Shown piece after piece: positions 1-3,737 of a stretch of DNA of 5,204 nucleotides. Source of the DNA: Bacillota bacterium (GTDB lineage Bacteria > Bacillota > Clostridia > TANB77 > CAG-465); assembly GCA_023460235.1 (NCBI GenBank), contig JAEWRE010000057.1, positions 1-5,204 on the forward strand. Direction: 5' to 3'. The translations under genes and the position numbers were made by a program. Position 1 is the stretch's first letter, and every line of letters begins with the position of its first letter. Under the pieces are notes generated by a model. It saw only the letters and a list, made by a program, of their open reading frames with translations. It was not told the DNA's origin and did no database searches.

Positions 1-2
1 CC

Positions 3-266
3 CTTGAGGGGTGGTATACCAAGAATGGTTGGACACTTAAGAGTGAAACTACGTATACAAAAGAGAGTCACAACATACCAACACAGGAGGACTTTGAAGA
101 AAAATTAGTAAAAACTAAACTATTCTCAGTAAAAGTTAATAATGATGATACTGTTAAGGCTATTAATGAGATTAGAGAAAAATATGGTGATTTCTGCATC
201 GAATATGTATTAAGAGATTATACATTTACAGAGATTATATATAAAGACATTTATAAAGAGATCTAA
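3..266 (+). CDS. C-terminal part of an unrecognised protein
   Basis: The frame is open from the left edge of the window to tandem stops TAA TAA (264-269), giving 87 visible residues and no in-frame ATG, so the gene starts outside the window. The early part is rich in Gly, Trp, Thr and Lys; the later part (from about residue 45, VNNDDTVKAINEIREKYGDF) looks like a small alpha/beta domain with an amphipathic helix. It ends in YKDIYKEI. No signal peptide or membrane segment is visible in this part. I do not recognise the family. The codon use is AT-rich and like that of the phage-type genes downstream. The second stop overlaps the ATG of the decayed ORF that follows (TAATG), so the two may once have been translationally coupled. 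Confidence 0.7.
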   Translation, partial: LEGWYTKNGWTLKSETTYTKESHNIPTQEDFEEKLVKTKLFSVKVNNDDTVKAINEIREKYGDFCIEYVLRDYTFTEIIYKDIYKEI

Positions 267-268
267 TA

Positions 269-416
269 ATGAAAAGAGAAGGTTGGATGCAAATTACACT
301 GTGTTGAGTAATTAGTTAAGCGCGCAAATTATGTGTCAGACCTTGAAGAAATTTGCCGTCAACATGCTAGAAAGGAGCGGCAAAAAAAAAGAAATGTGAT
401 AAACATCACAAAATAA
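269..416 (+). pseudogene. Decayed remnant of a small gene
   Basis: An ATG at 269 overlaps the stop of the preceding gene and opens MKREGWMQITLC before TGA at 305-307. In another frame, 312-416 is open and encodes a natural-looking basic C-terminus, with ANYVSDLEEICRQHARKERQ near its middle, but it has no start codon. The simplest reading is one small gene broken by indels or a deletion around 300-320. The second part uses CGC, GCA, CGT and CGG codons, which are less AT-rich than the neighbours, so it may have another origin. The last codons overlap the dyad of promoter P1. The family is not recognised. Two unrelated fragments joined together is an equally possible explanation. Confidence 0.45.
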
Positions 417-456
417 ATCAAATATCATTTTATTTTTAAATAAAAATATCTATAAT
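395..456 (+). promoter_or_regulatory. Promoter P1 with a CRP-like site at -60.5
   Basis: The dyad TGTGATAAACATCACA (395-410) is a perfect match to the CRP core TGTGA-N6-TCACA, and the flank AAATGTGAT (392-400) also fits the longer consensus. Downstream lie a weak -35, TTTATT (429-434), a 16-bp spacer and a consensus -10, TATAAT (451-456). If transcription starts about 7 nt after the -10 (near 463), the dyad centre at 402.5 falls at -60.5, next to the -61.5 of class I CRP-activated promoters. The weak -35 is what an activator-dependent promoter would show. The dyad overlaps the end of the decayed gene. The hexamers and spacing are seen directly; the CRP assignment is inferred. Confidence 0.7.
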
Positions 457-468
457 TCTAATTAAGAA

Positions 469-492
469 AGGTTAAGGAATAGTCCTAAACCT
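469..492 (+). promoter_or_regulatory. 5' leader stem-loop of the P1 transcript
   Basis: AGGTTAAGGA (469-478) and TCCTAAACCT (483-492) form a 10-position stem with a single A-A mismatch (474/487) and an ATAG loop. The stem begins about 6 nt after the predicted transcription start. It is the longest version of a hairpin present in the same place in all four promoter cassettes. A 5'-terminal stem-loop can protect mRNA from decay or bind a regulator; the role here is inferred. Confidence 0.6.
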
Positions 493-513
493 AAACATTA
501 AAAAAGAATAAAA

Positions 514-561
514 ATGGTTACTCTAGACAAATACTCATTAAATAATTTTTTCTTAGATTGA
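514..561 (+). CDS. 15-residue upstream ORF in the P1 leader
   Basis: The reading is MVTLDKYSLNNFFLD with stop TGA at 559-561. Its ATG lies where the three other cassettes have the start codon of their gene (after AATAAAAA), but here the AGAGGAA ribosome binding site is reduced to AGAA, so initiation should be weak. The stop overlaps the GAGGAAG ribosome binding site of the next gene at 577, as expected for a leader peptide coupled to, or tuning, the main ORF. It may instead be the stub of a gene once driven by this cassette and later replaced. No attenuator-like run of one amino acid is present. Whether it is translated is unknown. Confidence 0.4.
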   Translation: MVTLDKYSLNNFFLD

Positions 562-576
562 GGAAGAAGAAAAAAT

Positions 577-870
577 ATGAAAGAAATTTCTTATAATGGC
601 AAGAGTTATAAAAGCTTAACAGATCTTGCAATTGAACTGAAAACAAGCCCAGCAAATTTAAGCTACAGACTTAAAAAATATGGAGGTTTTGACATCAAGA
701 AAGAAAAGAAAATTAAAGACCATCTTGGAAACGCCTTTGAAACTGAAAAAAAGATGTGTGAGTTTTATCAAATTTCTTATAAAACTTACAATGCCAGAAA
801 GCGTTACGGTTGGGATTTAAAGAAAATCTTAACAACCAAAACAAGACATTATAATTATAAGAATAATTAA
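577..870 (+). CDS. Small protein with two HTH-like repeats, likely DNA-binding
   Basis: This 97-aa, very basic protein consists of two copies of one repeat of about 40 residues. Copy one spans roughly residues 6-42 and copy two 49-86. They share a leading Gly and aromatic residue (G8/Y11, G51/F54), a helix, a Tyr/Ser-rich turn, a basic helix with Arg (R31, R74) and a YGG/YGW-D-(I/L)-KK end (35-42 and 77-83). This pattern resembles the short HTH-like repeats (G-x-x-F...MC..Y.I...R..RGW.L..AL) found in many phage hypothetical proteins and beside homing endonucleases, and I infer nucleic-acid binding. The start is supported by GAGGAAG at 560-566, although the 10-nt gap is long. It is the only main ORF of the P1 unit; the next promoter block begins at its stop codon. 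A regulator of the neighbouring cassettes is possible but unproven. Confidence 0.75.
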   Translation: MKEISYNGKSYKSLTDLAIELKTSPANLSYRLKKYGGFDIKKEKKIKDHLGNAFETEKKMCEFYQISYKTYNARKRYGWDLKKILTTKTRHYNYKNN

Positions 871-873
871 AAA

Positions 874-935
874 TTAGAGTTTTATCACAAAATTTATTAA
901 ATAACACTTTACATTTTAAAAATTTAGTTTATAAT
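874..935 (+). promoter_or_regulatory. Promoter P2 with an upstream half-conserved dyad
   Basis: The -35 is TTTACA (908-913), followed by a 16-bp spacer and -10 TATAAT (930-935), with a predicted start near 942. A CRP-like site, TTAGA-GTTTTA-TCACA (874-889), is centred at 881.5, which is -60.5 and exactly as in P1. The right half-site is perfect and the left half matches TGTGA in three of five positions. With a better -35 than P1, it should depend less on an activator. No terminator separates it from the gene upstream. Confidence 0.75.
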
Positions 936-948
936 TATAAATAAGAAA

Positions 949-964
949 GGTTAAGAAATTAACC
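949..964 (+). promoter_or_regulatory. 5' leader stem-loop with GAAA tetraloop (P2)
   Basis: GGTTAA-GAAA-TTAACC is a perfect 6-bp stem closed by a GNRA tetraloop, beginning about 7 nt after the predicted transcription start. The ribosome binding site AGAGGAA (984-990) lies 19 nt downstream and is outside the stem, so the hairpin does not by itself hide it. Confidence 0.7.
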
Positions 965-997
965 AAAATTAAAACCACTAAAAAGAGGAATAAAAAA

Positions 998-1339
998 ATG
1001 AATAAAAAAATGTTTAAAATTAGTCCCAGTGATACTATACGCCGTCAATTAAAAAAGCAAGGCTATAAATTTAAAGACGATGTAGATGTAGATTGGTTTG
1101 AAGACATGTTAGTTGGTATTGATAAATTGTATATAAATGACTATGTAACCGAAACAGAATACAAGAAAATTAGAGAAAGATTTCTTGATGACTTAGAAAA
1201 CTTTGTCACAAAAATTGATCCTGAACAACCACAGGCAACGGTTAAACCTTCAGGGACTTTAAAAGATTTATCAAAGTATTATGAGTTACCTGATGATCCT
1301 GAAGAAGAAGAAACATCAAAGAGAAGACGGTATTTTTGA
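998..1339 (+). CDS. Hypothetical phage-type protein with a charged tail
   Basis: This is a 113-aa protein. Residues 1-74 look like a compact helical domain (SPSDTIRRQLKKQGYKF, then DWFEDMLVGIDKLYINDYV). Residues 75-113 are a low-complexity tail rich in Pro, Glu and Lys that ends in KRRRYF. The start has an AGAGGAA site 7 nt upstream and is part of the conserved cassette. The codons for residues 21-73 recur almost perfectly 330 bp downstream in a fragment that ends KIED-stop, so the tail may be a later addition to a protein of about 75 residues. A shift to the +1 frame near the end would extend the protein to a stop at 1380-1382, with GIFDYSGAVQGKPAKAT as its end. The function is not recognised. 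Confidence 0.75.
   Translation: MNKKMFKISPSDTIRRQLKKQGYKFKDDVDVDWFEDMLVGIDKLYINDYVTETEYKKIRERFLDDLENFVTKIDPEQPQATVKPSGTLKDLSKYYELPDDPEEEETSKRRRYF
1057..1218 (+). repeat. Direct repeat, left copy (162 bp)
   Basis: This segment lies inside the 998-1339 gene and is repeated at 1387-1548 with an offset of 330 bp. The two copies differ at one base, C1155 versus T1485, which changes Thr to Ile. Such high identity indicates a recent duplication or gene conversion. Confidence 0.97.
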
Positions 1340-1386
1340 TTATTCTGGTGCAGTGCAAGGGAAACCAGCTAAAGCAACTTAAAAGC

Positions 1387-1548
1387 GCAAGGCTATAAAT
1401 TTAAAGACGATGTAGATGTAGATTGGTTTGAAGACATGTTAGTTGGTATTGATAAATTGTATATAAATGACTATGTAACCGAAATAGAATACAAGAAAAT
1501 TAGAGAAAGATTTCTTGATGACTTAGAAAACTTTGTCACAAAAATTGA
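1387..1548 (+). repeat. Direct repeat, right copy (162 bp)
   Basis: This is the second copy of 1057-1218, with one mismatch at 1485. It starts within the codons for KQGYKF and ends two bases before the two copies of the frame diverge into different C-termini. It is followed directly by the P3 cassette. Confidence 0.97.
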
Positions 1549-1555
1549 GGATTAA
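1387..1555 (+). pseudogene. 5'-truncated duplicate of the 998-1339 gene
   Basis: The frame that matches residues 21-73 of the 998-1339 protein is kept open here and ends in FVTKIED and TAA (1553-1555). It has no start codon at the homologous place, and an in-frame TAA lies just upstream (1369-1371). An internal ATG (1436) would give 39 residues but has no ribosome binding site. It is probably not expressed as a whole domain. Its short natural end probably preserves the original C-terminus of the family. The segment 1219-1386 between the copies carries the tail codons of the upstream gene plus a short stretch open in the +1 frame. Confidence 0.75.
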
Positions 1556-1558
1556 AAA

Positions 1559-1620
1559 TTAGAGTTGTATCACAAAATTTATTAAATAACACTTTACATT
1601 TTAAAAAATTAGTCTATAAT
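1559..1620 (+). promoter_or_regulatory. Promoter P3 with an upstream half-conserved dyad
   Basis: The -35 is TTTACA (1593-1598), the spacer 16 bp and the -10 TATAAT (1615-1620), with a start near 1627. The CRP-like site TTAGA-GTTGTA-TCACA (1559-1574) is centred at -60.5, identical in placement to P1 and P2. It drives the genes from 1682 to the terminator at 2923-2951. Confidence 0.75.
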
Positions 1621-1632
1621 TCTAAATAAGAA

Positions 1633-1650
1633 AGGTTAAGGAATTAACCT
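1633..1650 (+). promoter_or_regulatory. 5' leader stem-loop with GGAA tetraloop (P3)
   Basis: AGGTTAA-GGAA-TTAACCT is a perfect 7-bp stem with a GNRA tetraloop, beginning about 6 nt after the predicted start. Compared with P2 the loop changes from GAAA to GGAA but stays within the GNRA class, and the stem is one pair longer. Confidence 0.7.
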
Positions 1651-1681
1651 AAATTTAAAACAAAAAAGAGGAATAAAAAAA

Positions 1682-2227
1682 ATGTTTAATATGAATTCAG
1701 GATATCACGGTTTTAGCATGTCCAAACGTGCTGTTGAGGCTTACAATCAAGGTGAAAAACCTTTTTCTAAATGGACTAAAGAGCAAATTTTAAATGAACT
1801 TACAGAGTTTGGTGAGGAGCTTTATTATGATTATCCTTTTAGACTAAAATCTTTTTATAAATTAGTCGACCAACTAAAAAAAGTAAAATCTGATGTGTTA
1901 AAAGCTCATTTATTACGCAAAAGCTCATGGCATCACACAGGAAAATTTTTTAATCGCACAGACTTCTACTCAATTGATTTTGATTTAATTGATAGCTTAG
2001 ATTTAAAAACAGTTAAAGAATGGCAGCAAGAAAAGATTAAAAAGGAGGTAGAACAAGTTAAAAGATATGAATGTATCTATTTAGAATGGGGCGGTACAAG
2101 ACAACACCCTAAAGCTACTGAAGTTCGAGCAAAAGGCATCATTAAAGGAAATTGGTTTTATCCTGATAATGAAAATATTAAAAAGTCTATAAACGCTAAT
2201 GGTTTTAAGATTTTAAAAGAGCTTTAA
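1682..2227 (+). CDS. Conserved phage and mobile-element protein of unknown function
   Basis: This 181-aa soluble protein has two stretches that I recall as conserved in hypothetical proteins of phages and mobile elements. Residues 12-33 contain SMSKRAVEAYNQGEKPFSKW, and residues 79-97 contain KSSWHHTGKFFNRTDFY. Between them is a charged helical region, and residues 114-128 form a Lys/Glu-rich helix. The C-terminal third (129-181) looks like a small beta-rich domain with EWGGTRQHPKATE and KGNWFYPDN. The His pair in the central motif could bind metal or nucleic acid, but no function is established to my knowledge. AGAGGAA (1667-1673) lies 8 nt before this ATG, which favours it over the ATG three codons later. 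It is the first gene of the P3 unit. Confidence 0.85.
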   Translation: MFNMNSGYHGFSMSKRAVEAYNQGEKPFSKWTKEQILNELTEFGEELYYDYPFRLKSFYKLVDQLKKVKSDVLKAHLLRKSSWHHTGKFFNRTDFYSIDFDLIDSLDLKTVKEWQQEKIKKEVEQVKRYECIYLEWGGTRQHPKATEVRAKGIIKGNWFYPDNENIKKSINANGFKILKEL

Positions 2228-2239
2228 AGAAATTTTTTT

Positions 2240-2256
2240 TTTCTGTAACGCAGAAA
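2240..2256 (+). other. Small inverted repeat after a T-run
   Basis: TTTCTG-TAACG-CAGAAA forms a 6-bp stem with a 5-nt loop. On the + strand the run of ten Ts precedes the stem, so it is not a normal + terminator. Read on the - strand it would be a weak hairpin followed by As, not Ts, so it is no terminator there either. It occupies the 64-bp gap between two genes and could be a processing or pausing site; its function is unknown. Confidence 0.3.
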
Positions 2257-2291
2257 TATCTTGAAGATAGAACATAAGATGTATTTGCAGA

Positions 2292-2483
2292 ATGATTAGA
2301 AATGTAATTTTAGCAGTGTTTGTAGTCGGTATATTTTTTTATGGTTTTTACACATGGTTGAACATTCCATACGTCCACAAGTCATACAGTGAGCAAAAAT
2401 GCTTGTTGGTAGAGTATGCAGATGGAACTACAAGCGATTGTAGTAAGTTACCTAGAAAATATGAAGTTAAGTGGCACAAATAA
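2292..2483 (+). CDS. Small single-pass membrane protein with a two-Cys outer domain
   Basis: This 63-aa protein has a hydrophobic segment at residues 5-22 (VILAVFVVGIFFYGFYTW) after a short basic N-terminus, which suggests an inner-membrane anchor or uncleaved signal with the C-terminus outside the cytoplasm. The outer part contains NIPYVHKSYS, Cys37 and Cys50 about 13 residues apart, and an LPRKYEVKW end. I recall this layout (IPYVH...C..V...DG...C..LP.KY..VW) in small hypothetical proteins of phages and prophages of Gram-negative bacteria. The two Cys could form a disulfide. There is no clear ribosome binding site before the ATG, so translation may be weak or coupled. Its role is unknown; interference with the host envelope or superinfection is only a guess. 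Confidence 0.7.
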   Translation: MIRNVILAVFVVGIFFYGFYTWLNIPYVHKSYSEQKCLLVEYADGTTSDCSKLPRKYEVKWHK

Positions 2484-2543
2484 TTAAAACAATTTTAGTA
2501 TTTATATTTTGCTTCTTAGTATCGTAAACAAGGAGATCTAAAT

Positions 2544-2882
2544 ATGGAATTAGATGATGTAGAATTTGATTATAAACCAGGTACCGATTATGGTACTGGT
2601 GTATTAACTGTTGTTGATGAGCATGATTGTTGTGACTTCTACTTTGAGTTTACAGTTGTTCAAGAACATGATTGTTCTTATAGCAGTCACTCTAGTACTC
2701 AAATAGAGCCAGATGAGGATTATTATGAATATGATGTACTAGATGAGATTCTAAATCTAGATACCTTGATTCATAAGATTGAAGCTGTTTTTGAAGTAAC
2801 AAATATTAAAAATAGAGTAGATGACTTTATTAAAGAAGAATTTGCTAAGATAAGCAAGTCTCGTTACCTATATACAAGATAA
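2544..2882 (+). CDS. Acidic hypothetical protein
   Basis: This 112-aa protein is strongly acidic, with many Asp, Glu and Tyr. Residues 1-45 read as beta strands and hold two similar pieces, DEHDCCDFYFEFTVV and VQEHDC (EHDC at 26-29 and 41-44). Residues 46-65 are a Ser- and Asp/Tyr-rich linker. Residues 65-106 are probably helical (DVLDEILNLDTLIHKIEAVF) and end in a basic tail, SKSRYLYTR. The start is supported by AGGAG (2531-2535) 8 nt upstream. The repeated His-Asp-Cys groups could bind a metal, and the overall acidity could mimic DNA, but neither is shown. It is the last gene before the terminator of the P3 unit. Confidence 0.75.
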   Translation: MELDDVEFDYKPGTDYGTGVLTVVDEHDCCDFYFEFTVVQEHDCSYSSHSSTQIEPDEDYYEYDVLDEILNLDTLIHKIEAVFEVTNIKNRVDDFIKEEFAKISKSRYLYTR

Positions 2883-2886
2883 TATT

Positions 2887-2912
2887 AGAGCTATCCAGAT
2901 GGTTTTAGCTCT
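2887..2912 (+). other. Hairpin ahead of the terminator
   Basis: AGAGCTA (2887-2893) and TAGCTCT (2906-2912) form a 7-bp stem around a 12-nt loop, starting 4 nt after the stop codon of the acidic-protein gene. With the terminator hairpin it gives two adjacent stems at the 3' end of the P3 transcript, which could block exonuclease trimming. Confidence 0.45.
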
Positions 2913-2922
2913 GAAAAAAAGC

Positions 2923-2951
2923 AAAGGGAGTTTAAAAAGCTCCCTTTTTTT
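2923..2951 (+). terminator. Strong intrinsic terminator of the P3 unit
   Basis: AAAGGGAG (2923-2930) pairs with CTCCCTTT (2940-2947). The stem can be extended inward by T-G, T-A and T-A pairs, leaving a 3-nt loop. The right arm runs into seven Ts (2945-2951). This is a textbook Rho-independent terminator and isolates the P3 unit from P4. Confidence 0.9.
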
Positions 2952-2958
2952 ATTAGTT

Positions 2959-2982
2959 AAAATGAGATATATATCTCATTTT
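2959..2982 (+). promoter_or_regulatory. Perfect 24-bp palindrome, operator of P4
   Basis: AAAATGAGATAT is followed directly by its exact reverse complement. Its core TGAGA-TATATA-TCTCA (2963-2978) is a CRP-like dyad with one symmetric change (TGTGA to TGAGA), and it is centred at 2970.5, which is -60.5 from the predicted P4 start and in register with the dyads of P1-P3. It is followed by six or more Ts, so it could also act as a backup terminator for the P3 unit. Chance is unlikely given both the perfect symmetry and the position. Confidence 0.75.
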
Positions 2983-2997
2983 TTATTAAATAACACT

Positions 2998-3024
2998 TTA
3001 CATTTTAAAAATTTAGTCTACAAT
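2998..3024 (+). promoter_or_regulatory. Promoter P4 (-35 and -10)
   Basis: The -35 is TTTACA (2997-3002), the spacer 16 bp and the -10 TACAAT (3019-3024), one base off TATAAT, with a predicted start near 3031. It drives the gene at 3084 and probably everything up to the terminator at 5104-5131, since no other good promoter or terminator is visible in between. Confidence 0.75.
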
Positions 3025-3036
3025 TTTAAATAAGAA

Positions 3037-3054
3037 AGGTTGAGAAATTAACCT
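3037..3054 (+). promoter_or_regulatory. 5' leader stem-loop with GAAA tetraloop (P4)
   Basis: AGGTTGA-GAAA-TTAACCT keeps a 7-bp stem. The A-U pair seen at the equivalent place in P2 and P3 is a G-U wobble here (3042/3049), so pairing in RNA is preserved although the DNA palindrome is broken. This favours an RNA structure over a DNA operator. Confidence 0.7.
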
Positions 3055-3083
3055 AAATTTAAAACAAAAAGAGGAATAAAAAA

Positions 3084-3377
3084 ATGGCAAACTGGATTAA
3101 AGTTACAGTAAATGTACAGAACATCAAGGCAGAAACAGAAAAGGCTGTTTTAATTGCAATGCCTCACAGCTCCGACTTTGACGGATTTGAATTTTGGCAT
3201 CCAAAAAAGTTAGTAAGACAATGCAAAACAGGTAAAGGCTGGAACTATTCAATGAGCTTCACAGATGAATTTGAGTTTAAATTAAAGAAAATGGGGCAAG
3301 GTAGATATAACAAATCAGAAGTTATATCTGAAAAAACCATATCAGCAGAAGATATGAAAGAGGCTTTTAAGAATTAA
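3084..3377 (+). CDS. Hypothetical phage-type protein
   Basis: This 97-aa protein is mixed alpha/beta. Residues 4-26 form two likely strands (WIKVTVNVQNIKAETEKAVL), followed by MPHSSDFDGFEFWHPKKLVR (26-45), a second beta region with NYSMSFTDEFEFKLKKMGQG (54-73), and a helical C-terminus (SAEDMKEAF). I recall proteins of this shape, with a FWHPKKLVR signature after a strand pair, among phage hypotheticals, but no function. The start has AGAGGAA 7 nt upstream. It is the first gene of the P4 unit. The downstream neighbours are damaged, so the original operon partner is lost. Confidence 0.8.
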   Translation: MANWIKVTVNVQNIKAETEKAVLIAMPHSSDFDGFEFWHPKKLVRQCKTGKGWNYSMSFTDEFEFKLKKMGQGRYNKSEVISEKTISAEDMKEAFKN

Positions 3378-3402
3378 TTTTTAAAATCAATTTCTAAAAA
3401 AA

Positions 3403-3418
3403 TAAGATATATATCACA
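3403..3418 (+). promoter_or_regulatory. Orphan CRP-like dyad
   Basis: TAAGA-TATATA-TCACA shares the perfect right half-site of P1-P3 and the TATATA centre of the P4 palindrome. It lies 26 nt after the stop of the preceding gene, but no -35/-10 pair or leader hairpin follows at the usual distance; helicase codons start 7 bp later. It may mark a cassette whose promoter was lost by deletion. Confidence 0.4.
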
Positions 3419-3424
3419 AATAAA

Positions 3425-3556
3425 ATGTTCAAATTAAGACCTTATCAAGAAGAATGTTGTAACACTTTTTGGAGCTTTGTCAAAACAAACAAAGGGCAAA
3501 ACCCTTTATTAGTGCTACCATCAGGCACAGGAAAAAGCGTTATTAATTCGTTATAA
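3425..3556 (+). pseudogene. N-terminal stump of a superfamily 2 helicase
   Basis: The 43-residue reading starts MFKLRPYQEECCNTFWSFVK, a typical Q-motif-like start of phage DEAD/DEAH-type helicases. It continues to LLVLPSGTGKS (residues 28-38), a Walker A (motif I) loop for ATP binding, then ends at TAA after VINSL. Full-length relatives have several hundred residues, with the DEAD/DEAH box and motifs III-VI, and none of these is present. There is no ribosome binding site before the ATG. The gene has therefore been cut just after motif I, probably by a deletion ending near 3545-3551. The protein cannot be an active helicase. Confidence 0.85.
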
Positions 3557-3737
3557 TGAGCTTCCGACAGAATTATATAAATTATTTTTCGTTCAAGATG
3601 TATGTAACCTTTCTATTTTTAGAACCAAAAAAGAAATTTTGTTGGCGTTAAAAGAAAAGTTTGAAAATGCAGAAATAACAGCAGAAGAATTGAAAAGGTT
3701 TAAAAAGAAATTAAGGATTTTTAAGAGGCAGAAATGA
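3549..3737 (+). pseudogene. C-terminal fragment of an unidentified gene
   Basis: In a different frame from the helicase stump, 62 residues are open from about 3549 to TGA (3735-3737). They contain ELPTELYKLFFVQDVCNLSI and end in a Lys-rich helical stretch, EELKRFKKKLRIFKRQK. The codons look like genuine coding sequence but have no start or ribosome binding site. They are either the far end of the same helicase gene after an internal out-of-frame deletion, or the end of another gene joined to it. The stop overlaps the ATG of the next reading frame (ATGA), a sign of former translational coupling. Confidence 0.55.

Larger units (their letters stand above)
866..997 (+). repeat. Promoter-leader cassette, copy 2 (near-identical to 1551-1681)
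   Basis: From ATTAAAAATTAGAGTT, which contains the stop codon of the upstream gene, to the start codon of the next, this 132-bp block is nearly identical to 1551-1681. The 3' two thirds are also shared with 2981-3083, and the core with 395-513. Differences are scattered single bases and small changes in A-run length. The genes on either side of the copies are unrelated, so this is a duplicated regulatory module and not a duplicated operon. Confidence 0.9.
1551..1681 (+). repeat. Promoter-leader cassette, copy 3
   Basis: This 131-bp block is nearly identical to 866-997 and again begins at the stop codon of the upstream reading frame. Because both the duplicated gene fragment and this cassette are repeats, homologous recombination could delete or expand the stretch between copies. 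Confidence 0.9.
2981..3083 (+). repeat. Promoter-leader cassette, copy 4
   Basis: From TTTTATTAAATAACACTTTACATTTT to the start codon, this block matches 895-997 and 1580-1681 closely. Similarity stops abruptly at the palindrome on its left side, where copies 2 and 3 carry the half-conserved dyad instead. Confidence 0.9.

Noticed and set aside
713..907. A 64-residue reverse-strand ORF opposite the 577 gene.
   Set aside because: It lacks a ribosome binding site, has an Asn/Phe-rich composition typical of the antisense of AT-rich coding sequence, and overlaps a well-supported gene.
949..964. The leader hairpin read as a DNA operator.
   Set aside because: Possible, but the G-U wobble in the P4 copy and the GNRA loops in three copies favour an RNA structure; kept only as an alternative.
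1207..1216. Another TCACA-containing site within the 998 gene.
   Set aside because: It lies in coding sequence, lacks a left half-site, and is not at the set distance from a promoter.
2884..2951. The stretch TTAGAGCTATCC followed by GTTTTAGCTCT and a terminator recalls a CRISPR type II repeat or tracrRNA.
   Set aside because: The likeness is only a short inverted repeat. There is no repeated unit, spacer or cas gene, and it sits directly at the 3' end of a gene as a normal hairpin plus terminator.
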